Shown: piece by piece, positions 32,999-45,179 of the stretch
Layout of the letters: each line of letters opens with the position of its first letter
How positions within the stretch are numbered: the stretch's first letter is position 1
NCBI GenBank assembly: GCA_029255685.2
Contig: CM055315.2
Coordinates: 30,509,501-30,573,500 of the forward strand
DNA length: 64,000 nucleotides
Direction of reading: 5' to 3'
Source: Silene conica
Taxonomy: Eukaryota > Streptophyta > Magnoliopsida > Caryophyllales > Caryophyllaceae
Program-made: the position numbers and the translations under genes
Notes under the pieces: model-generated
The model's database searches: none
Told to the model about the DNA's origin: nothing
What the model saw: only the letters and a program-made list of their open reading frames with translations

Positions 32999-35957
32999 CC
33001 ACCCTTAGAGGTGGTAAGTGATGTCTTTGCTCCCGAATGAAAATCCAAAGCAAGTACTCCCTTAAATCCAAATTTCTCTTTAGCTTTGCATTTTCCTTTT
33101 AGCATGCATTTAGAGTAGTTAGCTAGTTTAGATAGCTTGTTTTAGTTTCTTTTTTTTATCATTTCACATCATTAGTATAGTTGCATTTAGTTGCATTCAT
33201 TTATTTGCATTAGATTTCCTTTTTGTACCATATTGTCACATGTAGTTTGCATTCATGTAGACTAGAGCACTTAGTTTGCATCTTAGTTTAGTTTTTAGTT
33301 TTTCTTTTCTTTTGTTTATTTTCACTTTTATTGCTTTCATAAAAATCAAAAATCCAAAAAAAAAATGAAAAACCAAAAAACCTTCAAAAACATGTTCTTT
33401 CCTTTCCGGTTTTCCTCCTCACATTATGCACATAGATAAGTGTGGGGAGGAAGAACCGTTTATTTCAAAAAAAAAAAACACAAAAACAAGTTTTTCATTT
33501 TCTCAAAAAATCTCAAAAAAGCAAAAAAAAAATGTTGTTTTCGTTCTTTTTCTTCATTTCCCCCTTACACTTTGTTCCATTGAGGACAATGTAAATCTTA
33601 AGTGTAGGGAGGGAAAATATCCACCTTGTGAATATTTCTTTACTTTTGTAAATATGAAAAACTTCATAAATGCCAACAAAATCGAAAAATTTGAAAAATT
33701 TCAAAAAACATATTCTTCCTTTCTTTTGTTTTTGTCCTCTGCTTGCATTCTATATATATGTTTGTTGGACTAACCAAGTGGCAGATGCAACAACAATCCG
33801 AGGTATTAGGAGAATGAAGACGCTTGGTATACCCTTTCCTACTTCTTTCTTCCCTTCCCTCTTTCTTTTTATGTTTATAGCATGAAGGAGAACGGGATTT
33901 TTGTGCCTTGGATATTCCTTTGGGGAACTTGAGGTTGTTGTGGATGATGTGCTACTAGTTTAGTCATCTTGTTGTTGCATGTTTGATATGTTTGTTATTA
34001 GTTTAGTGTAGTTTCACATGCTCTTCATTTTCATAGTTTTGTGAATATTTGTTAGTTGGTTTTCTCCTTTTGCATTTGTTTGTAAATATGCATATATAGG
34101 AGGTTGAATAGTGGAGGGTATATGTCGTCAATGATGATATTTGTCTTGCTTGTGTCTTACCCCTCCTAATAGCTTGCACCGTTTGATGTCACCTTGTTAG
34201 GGTTCTTGCTTGCAAGGACCCGGAAGTCTAGGCTTATTGACCAAGTTTCGACCACCATGTGAGACCGTGTTAAACCATGACTCGACCTAGGACCGACATT
34301 AGCTACTCAAATGTGAGGATAGAGCTTCCTTTATGGTCGGCCCATCAAACCGACCCAGATTAGGATTGTGAGTAGTCCTCCTTACGTGGTATGTTATGTC
34401 AATACGCATAAGTATGGTGCTCGTTCCTTATTTCCGTGTTTATGTTCATGTGCATGTGAGACAACTCTTGTTCAAAATAAATCAACTTCACATTTGCCAA
34501 ATTAGCCTTGTTTTGACCCTTGCAGCTTATCCCCTCTTTTGGTTTAACCACTTTGAGCCTTAGCTTTTTCATTTGGCCTTAACCACTAGATGAGCTACAT
34601 CCCAAAAACATCCTTCCTTGATCAATAATGGTTGCTTTTTGGTACTTTGTTTGTGGAAGAGTCGGGGTTGGACGCCGGTTGGTGGCTTCTTCCGTTGTGG
34701 TCTTACTTGTTGTCTTCTTGGTGAATGGAAGTTTGAGAAAAAGAAAAGAAAAGAAAAAAATGAAAAAAGAAAGAAAATAGAAAATCAAAGAAAAAAGTTG
34801 AAAAAGTTTCGAAAAATCCAAAAAAAAAAAGTGTATATTTGTGTTTTGAAAGAGAAAAAGGCTAGCAACAACTCCCTTCCATCAAGGGGAGGTAGAAACA
34901 GCTGTTGCTATAATAATGTGGTCTTTTGATGTTTTTCCATGCGTGCCGGGTTTACACAATTTTTGCATTTGATTTGAATTTCAAGTCTTATGTTAGGGTG
35001 TAGACGTTGTTCGGTGTTTTAAATAATGACCACTTTGTTAAAGGTTGTGATGGGTTTGTTTTTCCAAAGTAAGTTGGGGTTTATGCAATTTTTGCTTGGT
35101 TTTGTCAAAACCAAAGTTAGGGCATAGACGTTGCTTAGTTGTTGTAATAAGGAGTTGTGTTGATCATGGCAATCATTCTTGTTTTTGAGCCTCAAATTCT
35201 AGAACGGTGCTTGCACCAAACCATTTTCACCCAACCCAAGCCCCGTTACATCCTTGTTGTTCTCATCATGTGCATTTACATTTTCTCATGGATTTTTGGC
35301 TGGAGTACCATTCTAGATTGCGGGCATGTTTCGCAAGTTGAGGTAGGTGAGTGATTTTGGTTATTTCTTGTCACAAAAATCACCAACTTTCTTTCCTTGT
35401 GTGTTGAGTGTCATCCGTGAGAGTCGGTGCTTAGGGTTTTCTTATCGGTTATGGGTCTTGCATGGAGTCGAATCATGCGTGCGTCGTGTCATTCTTGGAA
35501 GTATAGCTTAGTGCTTCCGTTTGCCCGCCTTGAATTAGTTTCTTGGTCTTTGGTGATGTCATTGTTGGTTTCTTGAGCTTGATTTAGGGGTTTGACACCA
35601 TGGTTAGACTTTGAGTCGGCATCCTCCGCTATAGACCTCCCTTGTTTAGTTTTTCAAAACCCCGCTTAAATGAGGCAAGCGGTTGGCTTTTCCTTTTCCC
35701 GATGCATGTTGTTTGTTTATATGTGTTTTGTTTTGACTTATTTGCATCAAAAGTTTTGTAGCAAGACCAAACTTGCCTTGCAATAGGGCGTTCTACCTCA
35801 TGAATGTCAAATTGTGAGTTGAAAGGGCTACGGGTGTAGCTAAACCCGATTCGGCTTCTAGTTAGCTTAGTTAGTTTGTTTCTTGTTTTCAAATAAGGGT
35901 TATGTAACTTCTTGATCTCTTACTCGAGGACGAGTAAGGTTTAAGTGTGGGGAATTC
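32999..35957 (+). other. 3' non-coding tail of Y with polypurine tract
   Basis: Three kilobases without recognisable coding sequence. There is a purine-rich block with AAGAAAAGAAAAGAAAAAAA at 34738-34830 and T/A-rich stretches at 33330-33700. From 35037 it is the tail duplicated inside X (5168-6090) and X' (36669 to about 37279). It ends with the polypurine tract AAGTGTGGGGAATTC (35943-35957) directly before an LTR start. Confidence 0.6.
35943..35957 (+). promoter_or_regulatory. Polypurine tract of Y
   Basis: AAGTGTGGGGAATTC just before TGATGAGC. The same sequence precedes the LTR at 6091. Confidence 0.8.
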
Positions 35958-38372
35958 TGATGAGCTTTATTTTGGTCATAATTTTCATTGTCTGATCTTC
36001 ATTTTTGGTCCCGATTCGACCTCGTTTTGCGTGTCTTTGCTCGATTTTACGCCTATTGCCTCGACTATTCCTATTTGGTTTCCATTTTGTAGGTATTGTG
36101 GCGGGAGTGAAGAAACGGGAGCAAACGAGATGATTTTGGAGCAAAATGAGAAGAATTTGCAAGGATTTGGCTCCAGGCCCTCTCAGCCGGTCCTAGACCG
36201 GCAGCCGGTGGGCCGGCTGGGAGGCTTGATTTGACTTTGGACAAAAAAAATGCAAAATGTTACAGGAATTCGTTGTTGGACTGCCAGTCGGTCCTCTACC
36301 GGCGGCCGTCTGACCGGCTCCCTGTACCTGTATGTTAAAGAAAACAAGAGAAAAGTCAGACCTTGGATTTCGCACTCTAAGCCGGTAACCGACCGGCAGC
36401 CGGCCGGTCGGCTGAGAATCAACACCAATTGAAGAAAAAGAAGAAAAAAATCAGAAGTCCGTAATTTGACTCTTAGATGGTCCTAGACCGGCAGCCGGTT
36501 GACCGGCTGAGAGTCAATTCTCAGAATTTCGCACACTATATATACCCGCACTTAGTCTATTTTTGAGAACACAACTTGGACGCAACTTTGAGATATTTTC
36601 ACGCATTTCTAGGGTTTACTTACTGTTCCATTGCTTATATTTCCACATTAAAAACTCTCCTAAAAACATTTGTTAAAGGTTGTGATGGGTTTGTTTTTCC
36701 AAAGTAAGTTGGGGTTTATGCAATTTTTGCTTGGTTTTGTCAAAACCAAAGTTAGGGCATAGACGTTGCTTAGTTGTAATAAGGAGTTGTGTTGATCATG
36801 GCAATAATTCTTGTTTTTGAGCCTCAAATTCTAGAACGGTGCTTGCACCAAACCATTTTCACCCAACCCAAGTCTCGTTACATCCTTGTTGTTCTCATCA
36901 TGTGCATTTACATTTTCTCATGGATTTTTGGATGGAGTACCATTCTAGATTGCGGGCATGCTTCGCAAGTTGAGGTAGGTGAGTGATTTTGGTTACTTCT
37001 TGTCAAAAAAATCACCCCCTTTCTTTCCTTGTGTGTTGAGTGTCACCCGTGAGAGTCGGTGCTTAGGGTTTTCTTATCGGTTATGGGTTTTGCATGGAGT
37101 CGAATCATGCGTGCGTCGTGTCATTCTTGGTATAGCTTAGTGCTTCCGTTTGCCCGCCTTGAATTAGTTTCTTGGTCTTTGGTGATATCATTGTTGGTTG
37201 CTTGAGCTTGATTTAGGGGTTTGACATCATGGTTAGACTTTGAGTCGGCATCCTCCGCTATAGACCTCCCTTGTTTAGTCCGTAATTTGACTCTTAGCCG
37301 GTCCTAGACCGGCAGCCGGTTGACCGGCTGAGAGTCAATTCTTAGAATTTCGCACACTATATATACCAGCACTTAGTGTATTTTTGAGAACACAACTTGG
37401 ACGCAACTTAGAGATATTTGCACGCATTTCTAGGGTTTACTTACTGTTCCATTGCTTATATTTCCACATTAAAAACTCTCCTAAAAACATTAATCTTTCC
37501 TTAGTTTTTATTTTAATCTTGTAGTTCTTCATAATCATTCCTTAGTTATTTTCTAGTGGTTGTTCTTGGCAATTGTTCTAGGGTTTTTGGTTGTATTTGG
37601 GAGCATTTGAAAGGATCTTCCATTTGTAATCAAAGTTCATGCCTTTATTCAATTGTTTGGTATAATTATCTTCCTCTTTACTTAGTTAATGCATTTACTT
37701 TAAGTTTCTTTTATTCAATTGTTTACTTTTGTTGATTCATTATGTTTAACACTTGTTTATCATTCATCCACATGTTCTTCTTAATCATGAGTGAGTAGAC
37801 TTATACCTAGGGTTAGGGGGGAACTTGGGTGTTGTTAGATGATAAAATTATGCTAGTTTGTAGATTAGTTGTTCTTGAGAAAAGGGTTTTCCACTTATTG
37901 CATGCTAGGTGTTTGATGATTTGCCTCAACGAAAGTTGGGCTTTGATTTTAGCGTGACTTGCCTTTAGCGACGGTTGAGGGTTTGTCTTAGTATGTTTTA
38001 GGGTTGGTTGTGTGTATTTGTAGCGAAAGCTAGGGTACTCCGACCTAGGTTTAGTCGACTCGAGAGAAGAAACTTACCGAGACCATTTGCTTGAGACCAA
38101 CTAGTTAACTTTCTAGTATTTTCATCTACCCATCTTAGTGACCATTGACACCCTAGTTTGCCTTTAATTGATTTTTCGTCTTAGCTTTTACATTTGCTCA
38201 TTAGTTGTTAATCATTCCACAAACCTTATTACACCGACTTAGGCTTGAATTAGAACCAAACTAATCGATTATCCCCACCATCTTCGTGTTCGACCCCGAT
38301 CTTAATACTACTTTATTTCGGGTTTTACAAATCTTGTTTGATGCCGGTAGTGACGGCAAAAGTCGGCCATCA
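35958..38372 (+). mobile_element. X' : LTR part, internal tail fragment, LTR remainder
   Basis: LTR sequence from TGATGAGC runs to about 36668, where it switches to the internal tail at the same joint as in X (AAAAACATTTGTTAAAGG). The tail stops at about 37279 (TTGTTTAGT) and continues directly with LTR sequence (CCGTAATTTGACTC) to the LTR end CGGCCATCA at 38372. Compared with X about 0.8 kb is missing, removed at a short AGT microhomology. The right flank is ATTAT, as for X. Confidence 0.75.
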
Positions 38373-40755
38373 ATTATTTACAATTTTCATATTAGACTTA
38401 GAATGTTATTATTTAATATTTATATACTTATTATTTAAGATAATTAATTTTATTCAATGTTTAATTTCTATTAAAAATGTAAATGGGAAAGCACAACGTA
38501 GACCTGGCAAACAGATCGGGTCGTGTCGGGTTTGTGCTCATGTCACATGTAAACGGGTCACAAATCCTCCAACCCAAATGCGACCCAATTAAATTTCGTG
38601 TCGTGTTCGTGTCGACCCACTTAGATAAATGGGTCATCAAACCTCAACCTTAACCCGTTAATTTCGTGTCGGTTCATGTCGAGTTTTCGTGTCATGTCCA
38701 TATTTGGAAAGTTTAAGTAAATTTATGTGATGGGGAATAAAAAAAATAGGATTAATTTAGTAAACAGGTCATTCGTGTTGGGTTCGTGTTTAAAGAGCCC
38801 AACCCAAACCCGATCCAATTAAATATCGTGTCGTGTTCGTGTCGACCCACTTACATAGATGGGTCATTAAGCCTCAACCCAAACCCGCTAATATCGTGTC
38901 GGGTTTTCATGTCGTGTCATTATTTGGCAGCTCTAAGCATAAGAAACAAAAAACTTCGTTTGTCTTTGTTCTAACATTAAAATGGGTAAAAAATAGTCTC
39001 ACATGGGGATATGAGATATATCTGATACTTTTTCATATTGTTCTTATTTCATATTACTTGACACTTCAAACTTAAATGAATACTTACGTCTGGATTAAGA
39101 ATGTGTATAACTAAAATAAAAGTAGTCAAGTATCTAATTAACAATATTAAGAATTGGTTAGTAGGGTTATCAAATTACGATTTAATGCGTGTAAGTATAA
39201 ATATAAATATAAATAATAAATAAGACAATGATGTAGGTGAGTTAAGCAGAATAATTGTGGTGATGAGATGAAATGTAAGTTGGTATTAGAAGGTATTCAT
39301 AAACAACAAAGCTAAATGACAAATAAATGGTGTTTTCGAGACGGATAAAGTAAGTAGTAAAAAGATCAAATTTTTTTTTATTAGTATTAGATTATAGTTT
39401 ATTGTAGTTCATATTCTTTTTTTCCTCTATATTTCCAAATTTACTCTTTACGGTGAGACATTGTCTTATAAGGTAGGGGTTGATTTTACATTGGATGTGT
39501 CAATTTTTAGGGATGAGAATAGATAGGTCTCAAGGGAGTAGGTAAGTATTTTCGGGGATAAGATTACTCTCCGACGTTTAAGAGTGTGATTTGAATTGTA
39601 CAAGAAAATGTCGGTTGTTCAGAGATACGGTTGATTCTGTTGGTCAAGTTAGGTAATTATTTGAGAAGGGTACGATGAAACCTAAATAGTGTGGGAAAAG
39701 GATAAGTATGTACTAATGCAATGATTAGAACAACTAAGAAAGTAGTTAGATAAAATTTATTTCGAAGTTCTATTTTGTGAAAATAACAGAGACATAGATG
39801 CTGTGAAAATAGGTTAAAAAATCTTTGAAGTAACATGTATATATACTCAATTTTGATTGTTATAGGGTGAGGGTTGACTTTACATTGAATGTATCTGTTT
39901 TTTTTGATGAGGAATGATAGATAGGTCTTGAGGGAGGAGGTAAGTGTAATAGAGGGCAGATTTACTCTCTGATATTGAAGAGTAAGTTTAGTAATACAAG
40001 TACATGTCGGTGGGCTAGGGATTTCAGGGATACATTTTACAATAGATTCTGATGGGTAAGTTGGTTAAGTGGGTATGGTACTCGACAGGTAGGATTAAAA
40101 GATAGAAAAATATTTTCATATGTGGGTATAATTAAATTGTTTAGGGATAATACTTATATGGTTAAGGTTGATTCTGATGAGTTTGGTTGGTTAGTCGGAT
40201 GAAAAAGGTTGAATATGGAAAAATGTGGGTAACGTGAGATATTGATTGGAGAAGATGAACAAATAAATTTTATTCGAAAAAGTGTATAATATGAGAATAA
40301 GAATTGACAAATAGCATAAATATAGGCTGAAAACGTTTAAAATATCATGTTTATAAACTCAATTCTATTTCTTTGTTAGACACAAAGCTAAACAATCAAA
40401 TATTATACTCACTTCAATCCAATCGAATACTCCATTTAGTCCTTTAGTAGGGGAATAAATTTTATTGTAGAATGACTTTATAGTATTTTTTGTGTCAGTA
40501 TTCTTAGAAATATTTAGGGGTGTGTATAAAAAGTTTTAATGTGTGTTTTAGTTGCAAATGTATCCTTGTAAATATAAGAAATAGAAAAAAAAATATTTAT
40601 GTCAATTATTCTACCAAGTATGAAAGGAAAGCATTGTATTAAATTGTACAAAAATGGATTGTTAGAACATTGGATAAGAATGAAGTGAGTGAGTGTTAGT
40701 CCACTGGTAACTGGGTTAATCCTTGAAACTTGTAGAAATGCAAGAGTTGAGAGGT
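38373..40755 (+). repeat. Spacer S2, duplicate of S1 (Helitron arm)
   Basis: Second copy of 7686-10070 with the same MITE (38499-38935) and SINE-like end. Differences are scattered substitutions and length changes in A runs. No gene. Confidence 0.85.
38499..38935. mobile_element. MITE-like insertion, second copy
   Basis: Same TAGACCTGGCAAA start and GGCAGCTCTA end as at 7812-8247. One end base differs (TTTGGCAGC). Confidence 0.5.
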
Positions 40756-42544
40756 TGATGAGCCTTATTTTAGTCATGATTTTCTTTGTCTTTTCTTCGT
40801 TTTTGGTCCCGTTTCGACCTCGTTTTGCATGCCATTTGCTCGATTTCATGCCCATTACCTCGACTATGCCTATTTGGTTTCCATTTTGTAGGTATTGACG
40901 CAGGAACGAATAAACGGGAGCAAACAAGACGGAATTGTAGCAAAATATGAAGAATTGATGAAGATTTGGCTCCAGGCCCTCTCAGCCGGTCCCAGACCGG
41001 CAGCCGGCTGGGAGGCTTGACCTTGACTTCGCATAGAAATCAACAAAAAGTTCAGACCCTTGCTTCAGGATCCTTAGCCGGTTGCCCACCGGCGGCCGGT
41101 GGGCCGACTGGGAGGCAATCCACCCTTAGTCAATTTTCAAGAAAGTAAAAAAATAGCAAGTTGGGTATATTCTTGAGAAAGGCTTCTTAGCCGGTCCTCC
41201 ACCGGCAGCCGGTAGGCCGGCTGGTGATCACGTTCCTACACTTAATATTTTTCAAGGAGTCCAAAGATTCAGAAACCTCAAGTCTGACTGCCAGCCAGTG
41301 GCCAACCGGCACCCGGCCTACCGTCTGGTGATATCTGTGCATGTGAAAAAAGAGAAGAAAAATCAGAAGTGGGAATTGCACCCTTAGCCGGTATCCAACC
41401 GGCAGCCGGCCCATCGGCTCATATTCAAGGCTTTGTGAAGAAAAAGTTCATAAGTTTTTATTTTGACTCTTAGCCGGTCCCAGACCGGCAGCTGGTTGAC
41501 CGGCTGAGAGTCATTTCCCAGAATTTGGCACTTTATATAAACCCGCACTTGTGTCATTTATTTTTACTCAACTTTTACGCAATTTTATTTCCTTTTCTAG
41601 GGTTTTTACTGTTCCATTGAGATACTCTTAGCTTCAAAAACTCTCCTAAAAATCTTAATCCTTTCTTAGTTCTTCATTTAATCTTGTAGTTAATCACAAT
41701 CTTTCCTTAGTTAATCCTTAGTAGTTATCTTTAGTATTTGTTTGAGAGTATTTTGGTTGTAACTTGAAGGGTTTGAGAAGATCTTTCTTTTGTAATCAAA
41801 GTCCTTGCCTTTATGTATTTAGTTGGTATAATCTTCTTCTTCTTTACTTAGTTATTACATCTACTTTAAGTTTTCTTTATTCAATTGTTTACCTTTGTTC
41901 ATTTCATTATGTTTAGCACTTGTTTATCATTTCTTCACATGTTTTTCTTAGCCATGAGTGAGCAGTTCATTTCTAGGGTTAGGGGTGTGCTTGGGTGGTT
42001 GGTAACTATGAAGCTTGTTTAGGGTTAGTCTTGGGTACTCTCATTGGTTGGGTCCACTATACGCATGTTATATGTTTGATGAAATGCCTCAACGACGGTT
42101 GGGCATGAGTCTTTTCTTTGTTTGTCTTTGACGATAGTCTAGGACTTTCATGGGCATGTGTATGTGTTAGGTTGACCTTGTTTATAGCGAAAGCTAGGAT
42201 AAGACTTGACCTTAGGTTAGTCGAATCGAAAGACGAGACGGCCCTAGACCTACCATAAGAGCGACCCTAGACCCCTCTCACATGTTTTGTTACCGACTTA
42301 CCTAGGTAGCCCCGACACCCTAGTTTCTTTTACCTATCGACTTAGCCTTTACATCTTATTTTTACTTCTCACTTAGTTGTTAATCATTTCACAAAACCTA
42401 TTACCCCGACTTAGACTTAGACTAGAACATAACTAAGCGATTATCCCCACCATCCTTGCGAACGATAACCCTATTATACTACTTTATATCGGGTTTATAA
42501 ATTTGTTTGATCGTGAGAACCGACGACTTAATCTCGCGTTATCA
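40756..42544 (+). repeat. 5' LTR of Y'
   Basis: Full length with six palindromic modules (about 40981-41015, 41072-41115, 41188-41225, 41290-41330, 41383-41420, 41468-41512), TATA-like TTATATAA at 41533-41540 and terminal TG...CA. It preserves the empty site of the CACTA insertion found in Y. Confidence 0.85.
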
Positions 42545-42547
42545 AAA

Positions 42548-42565
42548 TGGCGCCGTTGCCGGGGA
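42548..42565 (+). promoter_or_regulatory. Primer-binding site of Y'
   Basis: TGGCGCCGTTGCCGGGGA, an exact match to the complement of the tRNA-Asp 3' end. Confidence 0.9.
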
Positions 42566-42729
42566 TGGTGCTAGAAATTGTTTAGTTTAGTTTTAGTTTT
42601 AAGCCTTAGTTAGTTGTGTTTTGTTTGTTTTTGTTCAAGCTTTGTTAGCTTATTTGTAGCGTGGTTGTTATTCTTATTCTCCCTAGTGCCTAAAAAACAC
42701 TAGGACGACTAACTTTTGTGCCAAGTTTT

Positions 42730-43315
42730 ATGCCAAGGGGTGATTCATCTTCTCTACTTTTAAGTTCCGAACCGGAAAGGCTTTTTCGAGCCTTAAGGAA
42801 CCGAACTCTAGCAAGAGTAAGGATTGCTTCCCAAGCCTCTACTAGCCAAAACAAGCTCCGCTCCCTACTTCACCCGAACTACATAGCCCAAACCAAGAAA
42901 ATCCAAGCCCAACATCCGAAAACTTCGACAACCCATTCTATACAACGGAGACCGAAGGAGAATCACTACCACTCACACCTCACCTTCAAAATCCACCACA
43001 AGTCCACATCATGGCCGCTTTAAGGGACCACAACCGTCCTAACCATAATGATACCACAAATCCCATAAACTTTGGCAACCTTGTCCCACAAAATTTTGAA
43101 ATTCACCCGTCTCAAATGAGTTATATCGAAAAACATGCCTTTGGTGGGGTCTCTCACCAGGATGTCCACGGTCACTTGAGGAAATTCAAATGCAAGGTTG
43201 CTATGATCAAAAAGACCGGAGTTCCGGAGGAGACATTAAGATTGATGCTTTTCCGATATTCACTCACGGACAAGGTGGACCGTTGGCTAAACATTCATCC
43301 TCCTAATACTTCACT
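42730..43315 (+). pseudogene. gag: gag fragment of Y'
   Basis: Starts MPRGDSSSLLLSSEPERLF like the gag of Y. A frameshift near 42855-42870 moves the Pro-rich region out of frame. The frame used from 43011 (MAALRDHNRPNHNDTTNPIN) restores the gag domain (FGNLVPQNFEIHPSQMSYIE, KKTGVPEETLRLMLF). It breaks off after about 100 residues of the domain. Confidence 0.85.
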
Positions 43316-44368
43316 GTTCACTTGCTAACTAAATAGAGGATTCTCTACTTCTTCCCAATATAGACATGACGTTAAGTTAGTAATTGACTGAAATCCTAAA
43401 GAATAATATATAAAACATTAAATGCACAGTCAGGGCGACGTTTCTGAGGCCCTGTGCAAAAAACAAAAATAGGCCCCTAATAAGTTTTAAATTCCAGAAA
43501 ACATTGCGTGAAATTTATATTTTTTTAGTTTTTATACTTTTAAAACTTCTGTTTGATGTACATTACATTTACATACATTTTACTCCGTAGAAGATAATGA
43601 AGATGAAATGTATGCCTTATTTTTATGTTATTTCTATTATCGGAATTAATTTTTCACATACGGACTTTATTTTTTCACATACACTTTTTATTAACATTTT
43701 CATGTCATACCCTTTTTCCTAAACCTAGATAGATTAAGTCTTATGCTTTATATATATTTTTCCCTTAAAAACGAATCTAATTGCTCTAAAAATTTGAATA
43801 GAAGATTATAATTCTCCAAATAATGAAGCAATTTTGTTGTTTAACAATTATTAATATATTTATTTTGTTATCTAAAAATTAAGAGTAAAATTTTAAAAGA
43901 CGTATGTAAAAGACTAAAATTCGTATTTGAAAAAGAACATCTCATATAATAATATGGAAATTTTGAATATGGTAGAATTAGATAGAGCCCATTTGAAATT
44001 AATTAAACCATTGAAAATGCCATCTAAGTTTTATTTAAAATAAAAAAACCACTTCAAAGTATGAAGTATATTTGCTAAGATGGTACGTTCCCCATACTTG
44101 CCGTACAACAAAAAAAACACATGAAAATGGAGTTGTGAGAAGTCAAACTCAGGAATTACGGTCTACAAGTTAGCGCTACTTACCAATTTGCTAGAGAACT
44201 TTCAATGTTATCACAACACGTTAAATAATATATATTGTACGTATGCAATAAAAAAATTTTAGATATTGGGCCCCTTGAAATTGGGGTCCCAGTTCAGTCG
44301 CACGGGTTGTTCACCCTTCCAACCGGACTTGCGATTAGTGTTTTACAAAACACTATAATTATAAAATA
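43316..44368. other. Remnant of an unclassified element with an inserted MITE
   Basis: AGGCCCTGTGCAAAAAAC and AATAGGCCCCTAATAAG near 43450-43485, and GGGCCCCTTGAAATTGGGGT and GTCGCACGGGTTGTTCACCC near 44268-44315, look like two ends of one old non-coding element. I cannot name the family with certainty. The MITE at 43634-43942 lies between them. No gene. Confidence 0.3.
43634..43942. mobile_element. MITE with doubled CACATACG termini (copy 1)
   Basis: Left terminus ATCGGAATTAATTTTTCACA, then two repeats of TTTTTCACATAC. The right terminus (ending GAAAAAGAACATCTC) is a degenerate inverted copy. Copy 2 in the opposite orientation lies at 57181-57873 in intron 6 of STR8. About 309 bp, no coding. 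Confidence 0.6.
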
Positions 44369-45179
44369 CTAGTTTTTTTTGCCCGTGCGATGCACGAATA
44401 CTAAAGTATTTGTATATTCATAAAACTTGTCACTGTGTAAATAAAAATAAATCATAATACTTTTTTTCTTGCTATAAAAACAATATTAGTTTGTTTTATA
44501 GATGTGATATTTTGTTAATAAAATTACCTCGTTTATATTCATTTATGTCATTAATGTTACATCATCTATACACATATCATGCATTCATCGTATTAAATCA
44601 CAGATACATCTAACCACCAAACTCACCGCAATCATCTTCAGTACCATACGAAAGAACCCTTTAAACGACTACTCTTACCCTTCGAACAACACATGAAACA
44701 GTTCAGAATCTAAAGTCACGTTTACTAACCTATCATGAAATTAACCACCAAATGCGATGGAGTCATCTTTATTCCTACCTCAAACAACCATCCAATTCAT
44801 CATCGTCACCCATCTTCTAGTTTCCAATACACACCTAAAATATTCAAGTCACCCCTCATTCACGAAACACCAAGACTTATCGCTCAAAGTTAGCTCTTCC
44901 TTTGAAAAGTTCATCCATCTAACAGAAACTTAACTTTTACCTTCAAAATCGACCTTGTTTGAATGAAAAGTGTTTGACGGGGAAAACAAAGACATACAAT
45001 TTTGTGTTTAGTTAACAAATGAGGCAGGAGAGAAGTGGCAAGGAATGAATGAAGGATACAACACCCGAGATGTTATATTGGAGTTGGGTGTAAAATTTAA
45101 ATCATGACATTTTTTTAAATCGATCGCCAAGACAAAAAAAATAGCCTAGTTAAAAGTTAATAATATTTTATTGACATGA

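Larger units (their letters stand above)
10071..35957 (+). mobile_element. Athila-clade Ty3/gypsy retrotransposon Y with nested insertions
   Basis: Order: truncated 5' LTR (10071-10162 plus 13550-13591, split by a CACTA element), primer-binding site (13595), gag, protease, RT-RNase H, integrase, non-coding spacer, ATHILA ORF-1 reading frame, long 3' non-coding tail and polypurine tract (35943-35957). The 3' LTR is the left part of X'. Clade assignment rests on the gag sequence, the tRNA-Asp type primer site, the DLGA protease and the extra reading frame after integrase. Removing the CACTA and the gag insertion leaves about 12 kb. Non-functional: stops in gag and pol, at least three frameshifts and a nearly deleted 5' LTR. 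Confidence 0.85.
40756..43315 (+). mobile_element. Truncated Athila element Y' (LTR, primer site, partial gag)
   Basis: A complete 1789-bp LTR (40756-42544, TGATGAGCC...GTTATCA), an exact tRNA-Asp type primer site and the first part of gag. It then stops at about 43315 in the middle of the gag domain (WLNIHPPNT) and changes to unrelated DNA. Gag differs from that of Y at about one base in six, so Y and Y' are not recent copies of each other. Confidence 0.85.
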
